Assembly (NCBI GenBank): GCA_905221605.1
Contig: CAJNDS010000869.1
Span: forward strand, 22,501 to 56,322
From: Symbiodinium natans
Lineage: Eukaryota > Sar > Dinophyceae > Suessiales > Symbiodiniaceae
Direction of reading: 5' to 3'
Length of the DNA: 33,822 nucleotides
This document shows, in pieces, positions 10,398 to 19,451 of the stretch. Below the pieces are notes generated by a model that did not search any database, was not told where the DNA came from, and saw nothing but the letters and a program-made list of their open reading frames with translations. Position 1 is the stretch's first letter; each line of letters begins with the position of its first letter. The position numbers and the translations under genes were made by a program.

Positions 10398-11099
10398 AGA
10401 GCACGGTTTGTCGATCCATGTGCTCTGATGTGCGGTGGGGCTTTCTGGTCGAGAGGCAATGAAAGTGTTGAAGAACTTGTACATCAACACCCTCCAAGGC
10501 ATGTGGGCCTCAACCGGACCAGGAACAGGCAACTCCTCGACAGCTCTAGTCGTCTGTGCACCAAGGACTCGGCTACTGACTTCAACTTGTAGTTGATAAA
10601 GATCTGCCTGCTGCGTTTGTAGCTGTCTGACGCGCAGCGCTCGCTGGAACATGTCATGACATTTGGTGCGGGAGAAACGGCATGCGCACGGCATCATGTT
10701 CACGAACCCGAAGGTGTAGGCAAAATCTGCCTGACACCATTTGCTGGAGTCTCTAGGCATGAGCTCAGCAAATTCAGGGCAACTCGACAGGCGGACCATA
10801 GATGAAACCATCCAACTCCACCAACTTTTGTAGGAGTAGTGATACAAGCTGTACCTTAGGTGCTTCATTTCAGAATGCGCATGCCCGAAAGCAAACCAAA
10901 ATCACATAACGGAACTAACCAGTGGCACCAAGCAGCAATCCCCAAGCGGCTGAAAGCGGATATAAGATGTACTTCAAGTAGCGCATACCCCTGCACCATT
11001 ACAAGCAAGACTTCTTGTAGGACAGCTCAGAAGATTCGCCTGGCGTCTACCTCCTCTGTGAAGGCTTCACCAACCTGCTGTCACATCGGTTTGCGTCTG
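10398..11099 (-). CDS. Candidate split gene, three phase-matched exons, membrane-like
   Basis: Not recognised. Proposed exons: one ending 11075 (reads QTQTDVTA), 11025-10920 (VLQEVLLVMVQGYALLEVHL, then ISAFSRLGIAAWCHW) and 10854 onward (open to a TGA at 10397-10395; contains PEFAELMPRDSSKWCQADFA, FSRTKCHDMFQRALRVRQLQ and WRVLMYKFFNTF). The introns would be 49 bp (GTTGGT...TGAG) and 65 bp (GTTAGT...TAAG), both keeping frame. The last exon carries the support: its frame is 157 codons with no repeats. Exon 2 is hydrophobic enough for a membrane segment. The real 3' exon end is unclear; another frame near 10390-10300 (DPLQSKDDIFAFVIAADQMT) may continue it. Confidence 0.35.
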
Positions 11100-11436
11100 C
11101 GTCCAACTCTCGTGAATGCATTCATAAAGGACAAGCCTCCTGGCAATCTTCTGGCGAATTGGCCATGCAACGGCCATATTTTGCCCAAGGAAGGAAATAC
11201 GACCTTGGAGAAAAGACCACAGCCCAATGTTCCATTCCAGTGACGTTCTGCCACGAAAGGTTCTGCACCAGATGAGAAGGTCCGTAGCTGTCTGTTTCCG
11301 TGAAGCTGCATCTTGTCAGCAGCGTTGGCTTGTTGTCGTTGAGGGCCTCCCCTTCCTGGCCTATTGATTTGTGTTCCGAACGTGCCCTTGCCACCACACA
11401 GCATATTCAGTTGGAGCATATTCAATCAGGCTTGCC
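11100..11436. other. No gene seen
   Basis: Short overlapping frames on both strands, none protein-like enough to call. It could be the 5' part of the candidate split gene to its left. Confidence 0.35.
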
Positions 11437-11462
11437 TATATACATACATATGTATGTATGTG

Positions 11463-11494
<32 letters not shown>

Positions 11495-11497
11495 TAA
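11437..11497. repeat. TA/CATA/TGTA microsatellite
   Basis: TATACATACATATGTATG followed by TA repeats; partly palindromic, easily melted. Confidence 0.92.
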
Positions 11498-11994
11498 GGT
11501 CAACCCCCCCCTCTCCCCCCATGATCCACCTTGATGGTCTGGTTCCCCTCGGCTTGTGATTCAAGTTCCTGTGTTTCAAGCTACGAACCCGCCGGTATCT
11601 AGCACTTGTTTTCTGAAACCGGACTCCGGTTTTTGATTCAGTCATTTCTATATGTTAGAACACCAGTTTCAGCTACATTCGATCTCCCCAAAAGCACAAC
11701 CTGAAATCTCATGTGTGCATCGCACCCATCTCCCCCGATCAGCAAAACCCAGAACAGGAGTTATTTAGCTTTTGTATATATTGCGCGAGAATGTCAAGCA
11801 TCTTCCCCCCGATAAGCAAGACCAAATTCGGGGTTGTTCTGTTTATGTTGTACGTAATATTAATATGTTGTGTTGGGCCGATACGCAAAACCTGGTACAG
11901 CTCGAGTTTCGTGGCCCTGGCAGGGCCAAAAAAACTATAAGTCCGTTCGAGCCGGCTGGAAAATCTGAAACTTCTGAGGGAGAGAGTGCTGACA
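11498..11994. other. No gene seen
   Basis: Includes two C-rich patches (11504-11520). No supported frame. Confidence 0.45.
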
Positions 11995-12044
11995 GTATGT
12001 ATATATATATATATGTATATCTATCTATCTATCTATCTACATAC
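11995..12044. repeat. TA and CTAT microsatellite
   Basis: TA run interrupted by TG, then about five CTAT units. Confidence 0.92.
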
Positions 12045-12388
12045 GTCCTGCCGTGGGGGCCGCGGCTTCGTTCTGGAGACAGGTGCGGCGCAAGGTCGCG
12101 AACTCGTCCGATGGCCGTGAGAAAGAGAGAATCCATCAGTTCTCCCGCAAAGAGTCCTACCCCGGAGAATCCCGCAAGAGTCCCGCCGAGTGTCCTTGTG
12201 TGCCCACCCTCAAAGAATTTCACAGAAAGTCCCGCGACAGAAGCCTGCGGCTGCTAGGTATCCTTATGGCGCCCACATCGGCTTGGGCTGTGGGGATGGT
12301 CGAAGTAAATGTCTTTTGAAAACAGATTATCCCCATTCTTGAACTTGGTGTCTTATGCAAAGTAGTTTTACAGCTAGTCGTATATCAC
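12045..12388. other. No gene seen
   Basis: Short frames only. Several scattered copies of AGTCCCGC or CCCGC(A/G)A occur between 12100 and 12240, a loose unclassified repeat. Confidence 0.4.
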
Positions 12389-12451
12389 ATGTATATATGT
12401 ACATACATACACACATGCATACATACATACATACAGACATACATACATACA
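12389..12451. repeat. CATA microsatellite
   Basis: Tetranucleotide CATA/ACAT repeats with CACA and CAGA variants. Confidence 0.92.
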
Positions 12452-12502
12452 GGGCGCGCAGGGAGGGGTGAATGGACATGAGTGAAACTGCATTCATTGT
12501 CT

Positions 12503-12725
12503 GACGCCGCATTGCGGGGTGACGCCGAACTATCCGAATTGCCCCTGAAAATGAACTACGGCATGAAGCCGAATTCCCCCCTGATGCCGAGTTACGAAGC
12601 TGCATTACCAATTTTGAAGCCGAATTACCCCCTGACGCCCCCTGATGCCGAATGGTGAAGCCGAAATACCCCCTCACGCCGAACTGTGAAGCGGAATTTC
12701 CTCCTGATGGCCCCGGACGCCGCAC
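12503..12725. repeat. Degenerate TGAAGCCGAATT..CCCCCTGA(T/C)GCC repeat cluster
   Basis: Related units start at about 12564, 12615, 12656 and 12687, plus partial GACGCCGAA and CCGAATTGCCCCTGA copies before 12564. Spacing falls 51, 41, 31 bases. Read on the minus strand it gives a GGNSAS-type peptide repeat. Confidence 0.75.
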
Positions 12726-13620
12726 GTGCCGGCAACAGCAGGATGGCTTGGGGAAGCAGTTTGCGGCTTTTAGTAGAGCAGCTTTCGGAGTCTTGGTTAA
12801 TTTGTGACCCATCGACTACCCCGAAGCTTGCCACGAAATCCATTGGGTCACAATGAAAAATTTCCAAATATATGTATACATTGCGGCCAGGGCGGGGAGG
12901 GCTTGAATCGACCACAGCCAAAGCCGCTGCGCAGAGCCGAATTAATATGCTTAAAGGGCCAAGTCGGCGAAGCCCCGTTTCCTCTCACGAGTTCTTTTGC
13001 TTGCAAGTCTGTAGGGGGCTCGGTGCAGGACTTTCATCCAGCGATCTGTCCAATATGTAAGAATGATGCGGGAGAATAGCCCTGTTGCACGTTTATGCCG
13101 ACTTCATCTTTACTCAACTCAGCCTGCGGCCACCTCGTTCCAAGTCGCGCAACACCTTTGCTCCCATCGGCTGCGGTGCACAGCAGTGCTTCTCAGAAGG
13201 TGGAGGTAACAGAGCATCTCTAGCAACACATGCAAACTTGGTTGCTTGGCGGGCATACTTCCAAAAGCTGATGGCGGCAGACCTGAGCGAGCAGACTGCG
13301 CACAGCCAGAGTCGGCCAAAAGTGTCGGTTTCTACTTGACTTCTTCTAGCTGCAAGCCGTTTAGCCCCAGCATCTCAAGTTTCACCGTTGTCAATCACCC
13401 CTTGGCAAGGTCCATGTTCCCAATGCAGCCTCAATGAGCCGTTCGCTTCATGCGCACTCACATGACCAAGCTGGTTCCCCGTCAAGTAAAGTTGCAGCAC
13501 AAAGACCTCGGGCCGGGCTGGATCCATCAGACACTTCCAGCCCCGAGCTTACACGACAGTCCAGTACGCTGTAGTTCTCTTCCGACCAGACATGCCAGGC
13601 GCACGTGCGCACGTGCAGAC
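12726..13620. other. No assignable gene
   Basis: Non-repetitive DNA. Plus frames at 12804-13079 and 13085-13339 are ordinary in length and match nothing I recognise. Confidence 0.4.
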
Positions 13621-13790
13621 GTGGGCACGCACCAGCACGCACCAGCATGCACCAGCACGCACCAGCACGCACCTGCACGCACCAGCACGCACCAGCACGC
13701 ACCAGCACGGACCAGCACGGACCAGCACGGACCAGCACGCACCAGCACGCACCAGCACGCACCAGCACGCAGCATCACGCAGCATCACGC
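13621..13790. repeat. 10-bp minisatellite, unit ACCAGCACGC
   Basis: Seventeen decamers in unbroken register. Most are exact ACCAGCACGC; variants include GTGGGCACGC at the left edge, ACCAGCATGC, ACCTGCACGC, three neighbouring ACCAGCACGG and two AGCATCACGC at the right edge. All six frames are open across it, which explains the overlapping frames of 67-216 codons here. Confidence 0.95.
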
Positions 13791-14487
13791 ACAAGAACAA
13801 CAACATGACCTGCAATGGAAACGAATGGCTTCTGCAATTCCTTCTAGGAACTCGTGCAAAGCCACCCAACAAGTCCTGTCCTGTAAAACTGCACATGCAC
13901 TACGTCAAAAGCAATTCGAAAAGAAATGCAGGCGAAAGATAAACATCCGCATCCCACATGGCAGACTAGGCCCGACTAGGCCCAACGCATCCCAAGCTGC
14001 AGCAGCAACAGCCTGGAGATGCTGTCGAAGTCATAGAGATAGAAAAAAATCACGATCTCCTTGCGAAGGCCATCGCACTGCTATGCTGACAGCCATCTGA
14101 TACCTCGTGCCCTTGCCAGATTCTTAATGCAGAGGTTATCCTGAATGGTGTCAGTCGCAAGGGATCGGCTGGACAAGCCCGTGTAGTCAGAACCTCATTG
14201 CGACGCATTGCATATGAGCATGGGTAGCATGTCTCGCACAGTGGCTCTGGGGTGCTCCACGTCCTTTGAAGAATGTGATGTCGTTCTTGAATGCGAGCCT
14301 GCCAGGCCGAAGCAAAGATGTTTCTGCTCTTGGCTTCGATGCTGCTTAGGAATTTAGAAGGAATGCCTCAAATCCACTTATGGGATTTCATTGTATGGTG
14401 GCGGCCATGGGCAAAGGCAAAGTCCCCGTGATACAGAAACAGGTTCGGAACCAACGCCGAAATAGAACAGATGGACAGTGACACCCC
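13791..14487 (-). other. Weak minus-strand coding signal
   Basis: From 14366 a minus frame is open for about 100 codons (contains KFLSSIEAKSRNIFASAWQA and RIQERHHILQRTW) with no ATG in its first half. Near 14080-13990 another frame reads GLRKEIVIFFYLYDFDSISR. A GT donor after AMRRNE and an acceptor CATAGCAG before CDGLRKE are both phase 0, so these could be consecutive exons following 15102-14488. Not recognised; chance is not excluded. Confidence 0.28.
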
Positions 14488-15102
14488 TCAAGCCCCGTCA
14501 ACTCGAGAGGAATGCAAAGCAGAAGCTGGCAACAGCACGATGAGCTCAGCACAAAGCATTCGCAAAGTCATCTGGAGGAACCCGACGACCTGCGTCCAGC
14601 AGTGAGAATACCGCACCAGCGCAAAGATCTCGCCATAGCGAGAGACGGTGAGAACAAGCTCGAAAAAACCTGGTAGGCAATCATGACGTGAATTGGCTGC
14701 CGGAAGAAGAAATCCTTGGCCGTTACAAGTCGGAGCCGCCGCCTTTGAAGCTCTTCGACTCTTCGACCCACTTAACTTCAGTCCTTCAAGTCCTCGAGGT
14801 CCTGCTCCCGAATTCCCATCTGCAAGTACCTGCTTGCTACTTGCTGCGACATGTTACGACTTTGTTCCGGTCTTTGCATGGGAGATGCTCTAAGTACCGG
14901 GGCACATCTTCATAGCCTCTCGAAATGTTTGTACTATGCTGTACTTGAGCATGCCTGTGAACTCCACCTGCATTGCACGGAGAAGTTCTTCGAAGCTCTT
15001 CAACTCATGTTGGAATAAACTTAGGAGAAGAGGGGCCTGGCTGATCGAAAACAATCTCGTTGAGAGATTTGTGGCGGTGATGACATACGTTGGGCAATTA
15101 TG
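14488..15102 (-). CDS. Candidate split gene, phase-matched minus-strand exons
   Basis: Not recognised. Proposed exon 15102-14898 reads ITATNLSTRLFSISQAPLLL, LFQHELKSFEELLRAMQVEF and YSIVQTFREAMK: rich in E, K and Q, poor in C, W and R, unlike most noise frames here. Donor GTACTT (14897) with acceptor CTTGCAG (14820) gives a 78-bp intron, the size of the ATPase introns; a 54-bp alternative acceptor is at 14844. The next exon (14819-14727) is a G/S/R-rich linker, then an optional 57-bp intron (14726-14670), then 14669-14491 (FFELVLTVSRYGEIFALVRY, QVVGFLQMTLRMLC), hydrophobic enough for a membrane segment. The 205-base exon has a faint dynein-like look that I do not claim. Confidence 0.38.
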
Positions 15103-15722
15103 CTAGGATCTGCGTCTTCGGGTTGCTGTACAGTAACTGAGAAGCTGGAAAGGAGAAAGCGGAGACTGAACCCGTGGTACTGGTAGCACAGGGCACAGGG
15201 CGAGTCATGCGCATGCGACTTAATTCGTTCGGCATTGCCAAGCCTATTCTACGGAAAGCAAAGGAGCAACCTGATTGGAACCATCTCAAGGCTCAAGTTT
15301 GCGAAAAAAAGTTCTAGCGGCTGCATGTGCAAGGATGTGCAAGGTGCGCGCGCCATGGGTTTCTGCTTGATTTTGTTTTTGCTTTTGTTGCTTTTTGCAC
15401 CTTATCATCAAATTATCTTGGTCTGTGCCTGTGCAGCCTGTGCATATAGAAACAGCAGCTGCAGGCTGTAGCTGTAGCTTTTTGCACGGGGCACGACAAA
15501 CTGCCCTGTATTCAGGAGATGTGCGGCATGGCATGTCAGGGACACCGGAGGAAAATTTTTGTACACGCCACAAAGACTACTTAGATAGCACAACAAGCAG
15601 CCACCGCAACACAGCCTCGGCCTACGATATGAAAGCAGAGACTGAACTTATTCCTCCAGCCTCAATGTACATGTCGGGATCAGACCTGGCCAGGCGCATG
15701 TCCACTTTCCCAGCCATGCTAC
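15103..15722. other. No gene placed
   Basis: A minus frame near 15730-15650 reads MAGKVDMRLARSDPDMYIEA, protein-like but conflicting with the donor at 15722. The motif GTTCAGTCTC(T/C)GCTTTC occurs twice on the minus strand (near 15650 and 15170), a short internal duplication. Confidence 0.3.
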
Positions 15723-15893
15723 CTGCATTTTGGCTAGGCACGTGAACGCCTGGAGACATTGCTGTCCAACGGTGTCCATGTTTTGGAATGATAACCTGAC
15801 AAGATCACAAGTCCCGAGTTTCACTGGTGCATCCAATTCTTTTTGATGGATTGCATTGCTGCAGATGTTGACGGCTGTTTGTGACATTCCTTT
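15723..15893 (-). CDS. Candidate exon upstream of 15102
   Basis: This is part of a 206-codon minus frame (16268-15648). The stretch AVNICSNAIHQKELDAPVKL, then VRLSFQNMDTVGQQCLQAFT and CLAKMQ, ends at a good donor (CAG then GTAGCA). The rest of the frame is less protein-like. A plus frame of 208 codons overlaps part of it (15856-16482), so strand is uncertain. Confidence 0.25.
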
Positions 15894-18800
15894 ACTTTCC
15901 ACTTTCCTCTTGCATCTTCTCATGTTCCTGGCTTCTTCGGGGCTGCCGACGAAAATTCCGCACAACGGGCGAACATTTCGTTTTTCTGCGGGTTGGGACC
16001 GACAAAATACAAAAAGCGGTGGGCATTTGGCCTGTTGTCGTGCTTGTCCCGAAACCGTGAAACGCCAAACCCTTCGCAGTGGATCCGGACCAGAGCCTAA
16101 CAGAGTTTCATTCTTGAGTACATATGCGGCGCTGGAGAAGTTTCTTCCGGAGGCCCCCGCCCCACCAAAATTAGATCCTGCCACGCCCGTCCGTCCGGAA
16201 ACGAATGTGCCCATCCAAGCACAGATCGAATGTTGGAACGGTTTCTGTTGGAAGTTTGGTTCTTCCAAACCAAATGCCTTGAGTCGTAACTCTGCTTTTT
16301 TGCCTGATAGCCGCCACAGCCGAGCGGTGGACGACGCCCTGGGGCACAGGCCACAACTAAAGCTTCAGGAACCCCAAGGAGTCAATAGGGACCCCAATGG
16401 AAAGTTCCGTCCCAACATGTCCCAACCCATCACGACCCCCGTTTTGAGCACATTGGGCTCAGTCTGCACAGGCGTCGTCTAACACTGTCCCGTGAGTAGT
16501 GGTGCTTACCAACATCCAACTCAGTTCAACTCACCGTGCGGAGCTGCTAACGCAATGTCATACAGGGCTTGAGGGGGAGTTGCTCGGTCGCTTTTCTTGC
16601 GGTCTTGCAACTTAGGGTTTGGGATGGACACGGGGCGAGGTCCGCTTTCCTTTGTTGCAATAACAAGTTAACTTGAGCTGTGCGTCCACGGTCCACATGC
16701 AGTGAAGTTCTGTCAGTTCCTTGCATAGTATCAACTCCGGAGCTTTCTGAGCCATGGGCTAGCTGTATCTACATAGAAGGGCGGGGCATACTTTGGCCCT
16801 TCCGCATGCCTGCTTCACCGAAACCGGGACAGCTGTCTTCACAATGCAAGGGCCCGAGGGTGCACAGACAACGGCCTTGGAGGCAAAAGCGTGTACCTGA
16901 CCTTAGCAACATATGCAACAGACAAACAGCTTGACCAACTCTGCCTGCAAAAACTGTTCTAAGCCATCGGACGTCTCGTTCTCGCACAGCCAAGCCATGC
17001 TCAATCAGCAGCTCCTCAAGGCACAGGGCACTGCGCCATTCTAGTGTCCTGTGCTAGCCCAACCTTGTAAAGCAAAGGTGGTGGGTACCTGCCGTCGTAA
17101 GCCTGCAGGCGAGGGTGTGTCAAAGACGGCCTACTGTGGTAGCCAGCCGCCTCGGAATCAGCTGCCAATTCCTCTGCAGAGATCGGCAGAATGCAAACTC
17201 AGAAATCCACCTGCGCAGCACCCGGATGAGGCCCAGGCCATGCGCAAGACTGGGACCAAATGTGGTATTTTGTCAGCTTTCGCGGGCTCAGAATGCCAAA
17301 AGCATCCAACATGCACAAGCACAATGCAGCTCTTGAGGCAGTTTACTGGCATGTTCTTTACTGGCATATGTGTTCAAATTCCGATTGAGGCCTGTGCCAC
17401 TTGAAGAGCAGTGTGCGCGGCCACATCGCCAGACACCGCCTACCAAGACAAACAATTCCTAACCCATCCCACATACATGCTTGCGCTGCCAACCTCGCTG
17501 CTTGAAAGCTGCACCAGGAAGGGAACCACAACTGCAAGAAGGCCTGCGGTGAGGAAATTGCACGACGCAGAGGGGAGGAAAAAAGGTCTGTGACCAGAAA
17601 ACGTGACGTCTGATTTTCAACAGCCAAGAGTCCATGCCGCAAGGCTGCCAGAAACAGCGTCGGCCTTGGACGCAAAGTGGCCCTGGAAACAGGTGCTTCC
17701 ACACGCATGCCGGCCCGCAACTGTGCAACGTTGTTTCCCTGCTTTCTAGTGTCCTGTTACCCCTGTAGACAAACCCCCCACCCACCCCGGTCCTCCCACT
17801 CTTTGGACCCAGAGAGCAACGCAGGAATCCTGCCCCGTTGAGAAAACTCATGAACTTTAGAGATCCTGATGTTCGTTTCGACTTTGCAGGCAATCCACCA
17901 ACAGGAAATTCTGAAAATCCTAGCCAACACAAAGGAGTTAACTTCACGAATTTCCGAATGGCTTCTTGAATTGCGAACAATGTATAGGCAAAAGGACGCC
18001 ACCCCGCCACTCTTTTAAAGGTTTTGGGGTCCGCCACATGTTTCTACAAATTTCAGCTTTCCAACTAATCACCCCCTTCCACAACCCACCCCCTAACTTG
18101 GAAGTGCCTAGACGATCCCCGGAGCGCCTACTCGCAGATGAACTCCTGATGCAAATCACAAGCTGTGCAACTGTACAGAAAAACATATGCACAAACAAAA
18201 TGCTGCCGAAACGACAAACTCGCGACCAGAATTCTGAGCATCACGTGGTTCTTAACTGTGCTCTGTGTATTGGGATTGCAAGAACCACAAAATGATAAGA
18301 GCCCAAGGGTGGCGACCAGACAGGCCAACAAGAACCAAGAAGTCACAACCAACAAGATTGACCGAGCAAGAGGCGGAACACGTCAGAAATCTGCAAGCTG
18401 ACTGGCGGGAAAAAGCATGCATCATGAATATACGCTTGTCCCAAAAGCCCCACACCGCCGGACCGATGCCCGAAAGCCCTAAAACCAAAACAAACAGAGA
18501 CCATCATATACCCGAACTAAAAACCATGGGCAAGTGCTGGTCAGTGCAGCAATCGGTCCTGGAATGGCTGCTCGGCTGATTCACTGCATGGAAATAGCAG
18601 CACTTAGTTTTTTTTATTCTCTTGCAGAAGTATCCAGCCGAGCAGTGAACTCGAAGAAGTGCGACACGAAGAAAAGTGACCCCGCCTTGCAAGATACGCC
18701 CCAGCGGGCTTAGCGACTTAATTCAGAAGTTACCTACTGCGCAGCTTCAGAATGCACAAGTCAGCTGAGGTCGGCACCCAAAATGCACAGCTTCTAGGAT

Positions 18801-19019
18801 AAATCGAAATGGTCCAGCCTCAGCTCGATGGTCGTCCCTCTATGTCGGGCTATCTGAACCCGAAAGCCCCAGTCCAACCGTGGTGTTGCCAACTTCCTCA
18901 GCAACTTCACATGTTTCCTCTCGACCCCTTGTTAGCCTTTCTGCGTAACTTAAATCACATACTGTAGCAGCTTGACACACCGTTCTGTTGATATACCACA
19001 ACGTTCGACGTAGCCCCGA
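15894..19019. other. No assignable gene
   Basis: Contains several longish overlapping frames, for example minus 18037-17459 (192 codons, opening ADPKTFKRVAGWRPFAYTLF) and plus 15856-16482 (208 codons). None matches a family I know, and frames on opposite strands compete. The excess of frames near 190-210 codons hints that some coding DNA is present. Confidence 0.35.
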
Positions 19020-19451
19020 GTGCACTCCGACATATTCCAAACGACACCGGACCCTCAATGCCCTCTGACACCACAAGATTTGCAGATGAGATTCGGCCTG
19101 TGGAGACGTCTCACTGCCCCTGTTTGGACCCTCCGCGATGCGAATTTCTACCAGGCCAGGCGGCGACACGAGAGAAAGCTTTGGACCTTGTACGCACCAG
19201 CCGTCGAGGCCGTAGATCGAGGACGAAGTGGCTTTCAAGGTGGGGGAAGTTCCCTGTTCCAGCAACAATGTTTGCCGATGTTTGCCGGAAACTTTTGGAA
19301 GGGCATCGGGGCCTGGGAGGGTCAGAGCCAAACATTTCTTGGAGAAACTAGCAGCCTTTCTGGCGGGGCCGCCATCGAGCATTCGGCGGGCGAGCAGTTG
19401 ACGCAATTGAGCGCCTTACCCACCCTGAAAGCTGCGGCTCAGCTGCAATGA
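19020..19451 (+). CDS. Candidate coding segment, unrecognised
   Basis: An open frame of 143 codons without repeats. It contains LTPQDLQMRFGLWRRLTAPV, LRDANFYQARRRHERKLWTL and EHSAGEQLTQLSALPTLKAA. Gln and Ala are high and Cys low, unlike most chance frames in this window. The frame opens with GTG; the first ATG is at 19086, so an upstream exon would be needed or the protein is short. A 188-codon minus frame (19406-18840) overlaps it and could be the real one. Confidence 0.3.
   Translation: MHSDIFQTTPDPQCPLTPQDLQMRFGLWRRLTAPVWTLRDANFYQARRRHERKLWTLYAPAVEAVDRGRSGFQGGGSSLFQQQCLPMFAGNFWKGIGAWEGQSQTFLGETSSLSGGAAIEHSAGEQLTQLSALPTLKAAAQLQ

Noticed and set aside
13450-14100. 216-codon plus-strand frame with His/Gln/Ala/Pro/Thr repeats
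   Set aside because: Made by the 10-bp minisatellite, which is open in every frame on both strands.
14030-15102. TGA or TAG read as an amino acid, because some candidate frames continue past single stops
   Set aside because: The ATPase uses only TGG for tryptophan and has no in-frame TGA or TAG before its end; short introns explain the interruptions better.
14898-15102. Dynein heavy-chain fragment
   Set aside because: Only a loose L-L-x-x-x-Q-x-E pattern; the expected following motifs are absent.
15275-15301. Dinoflagellate spliced-leader relic (CCAT...GGCTCAAG)
   Set aside because: Only the last eight bases match exactly, with an inserted stretch before them; an 8-base match is expected about once by chance in this window.
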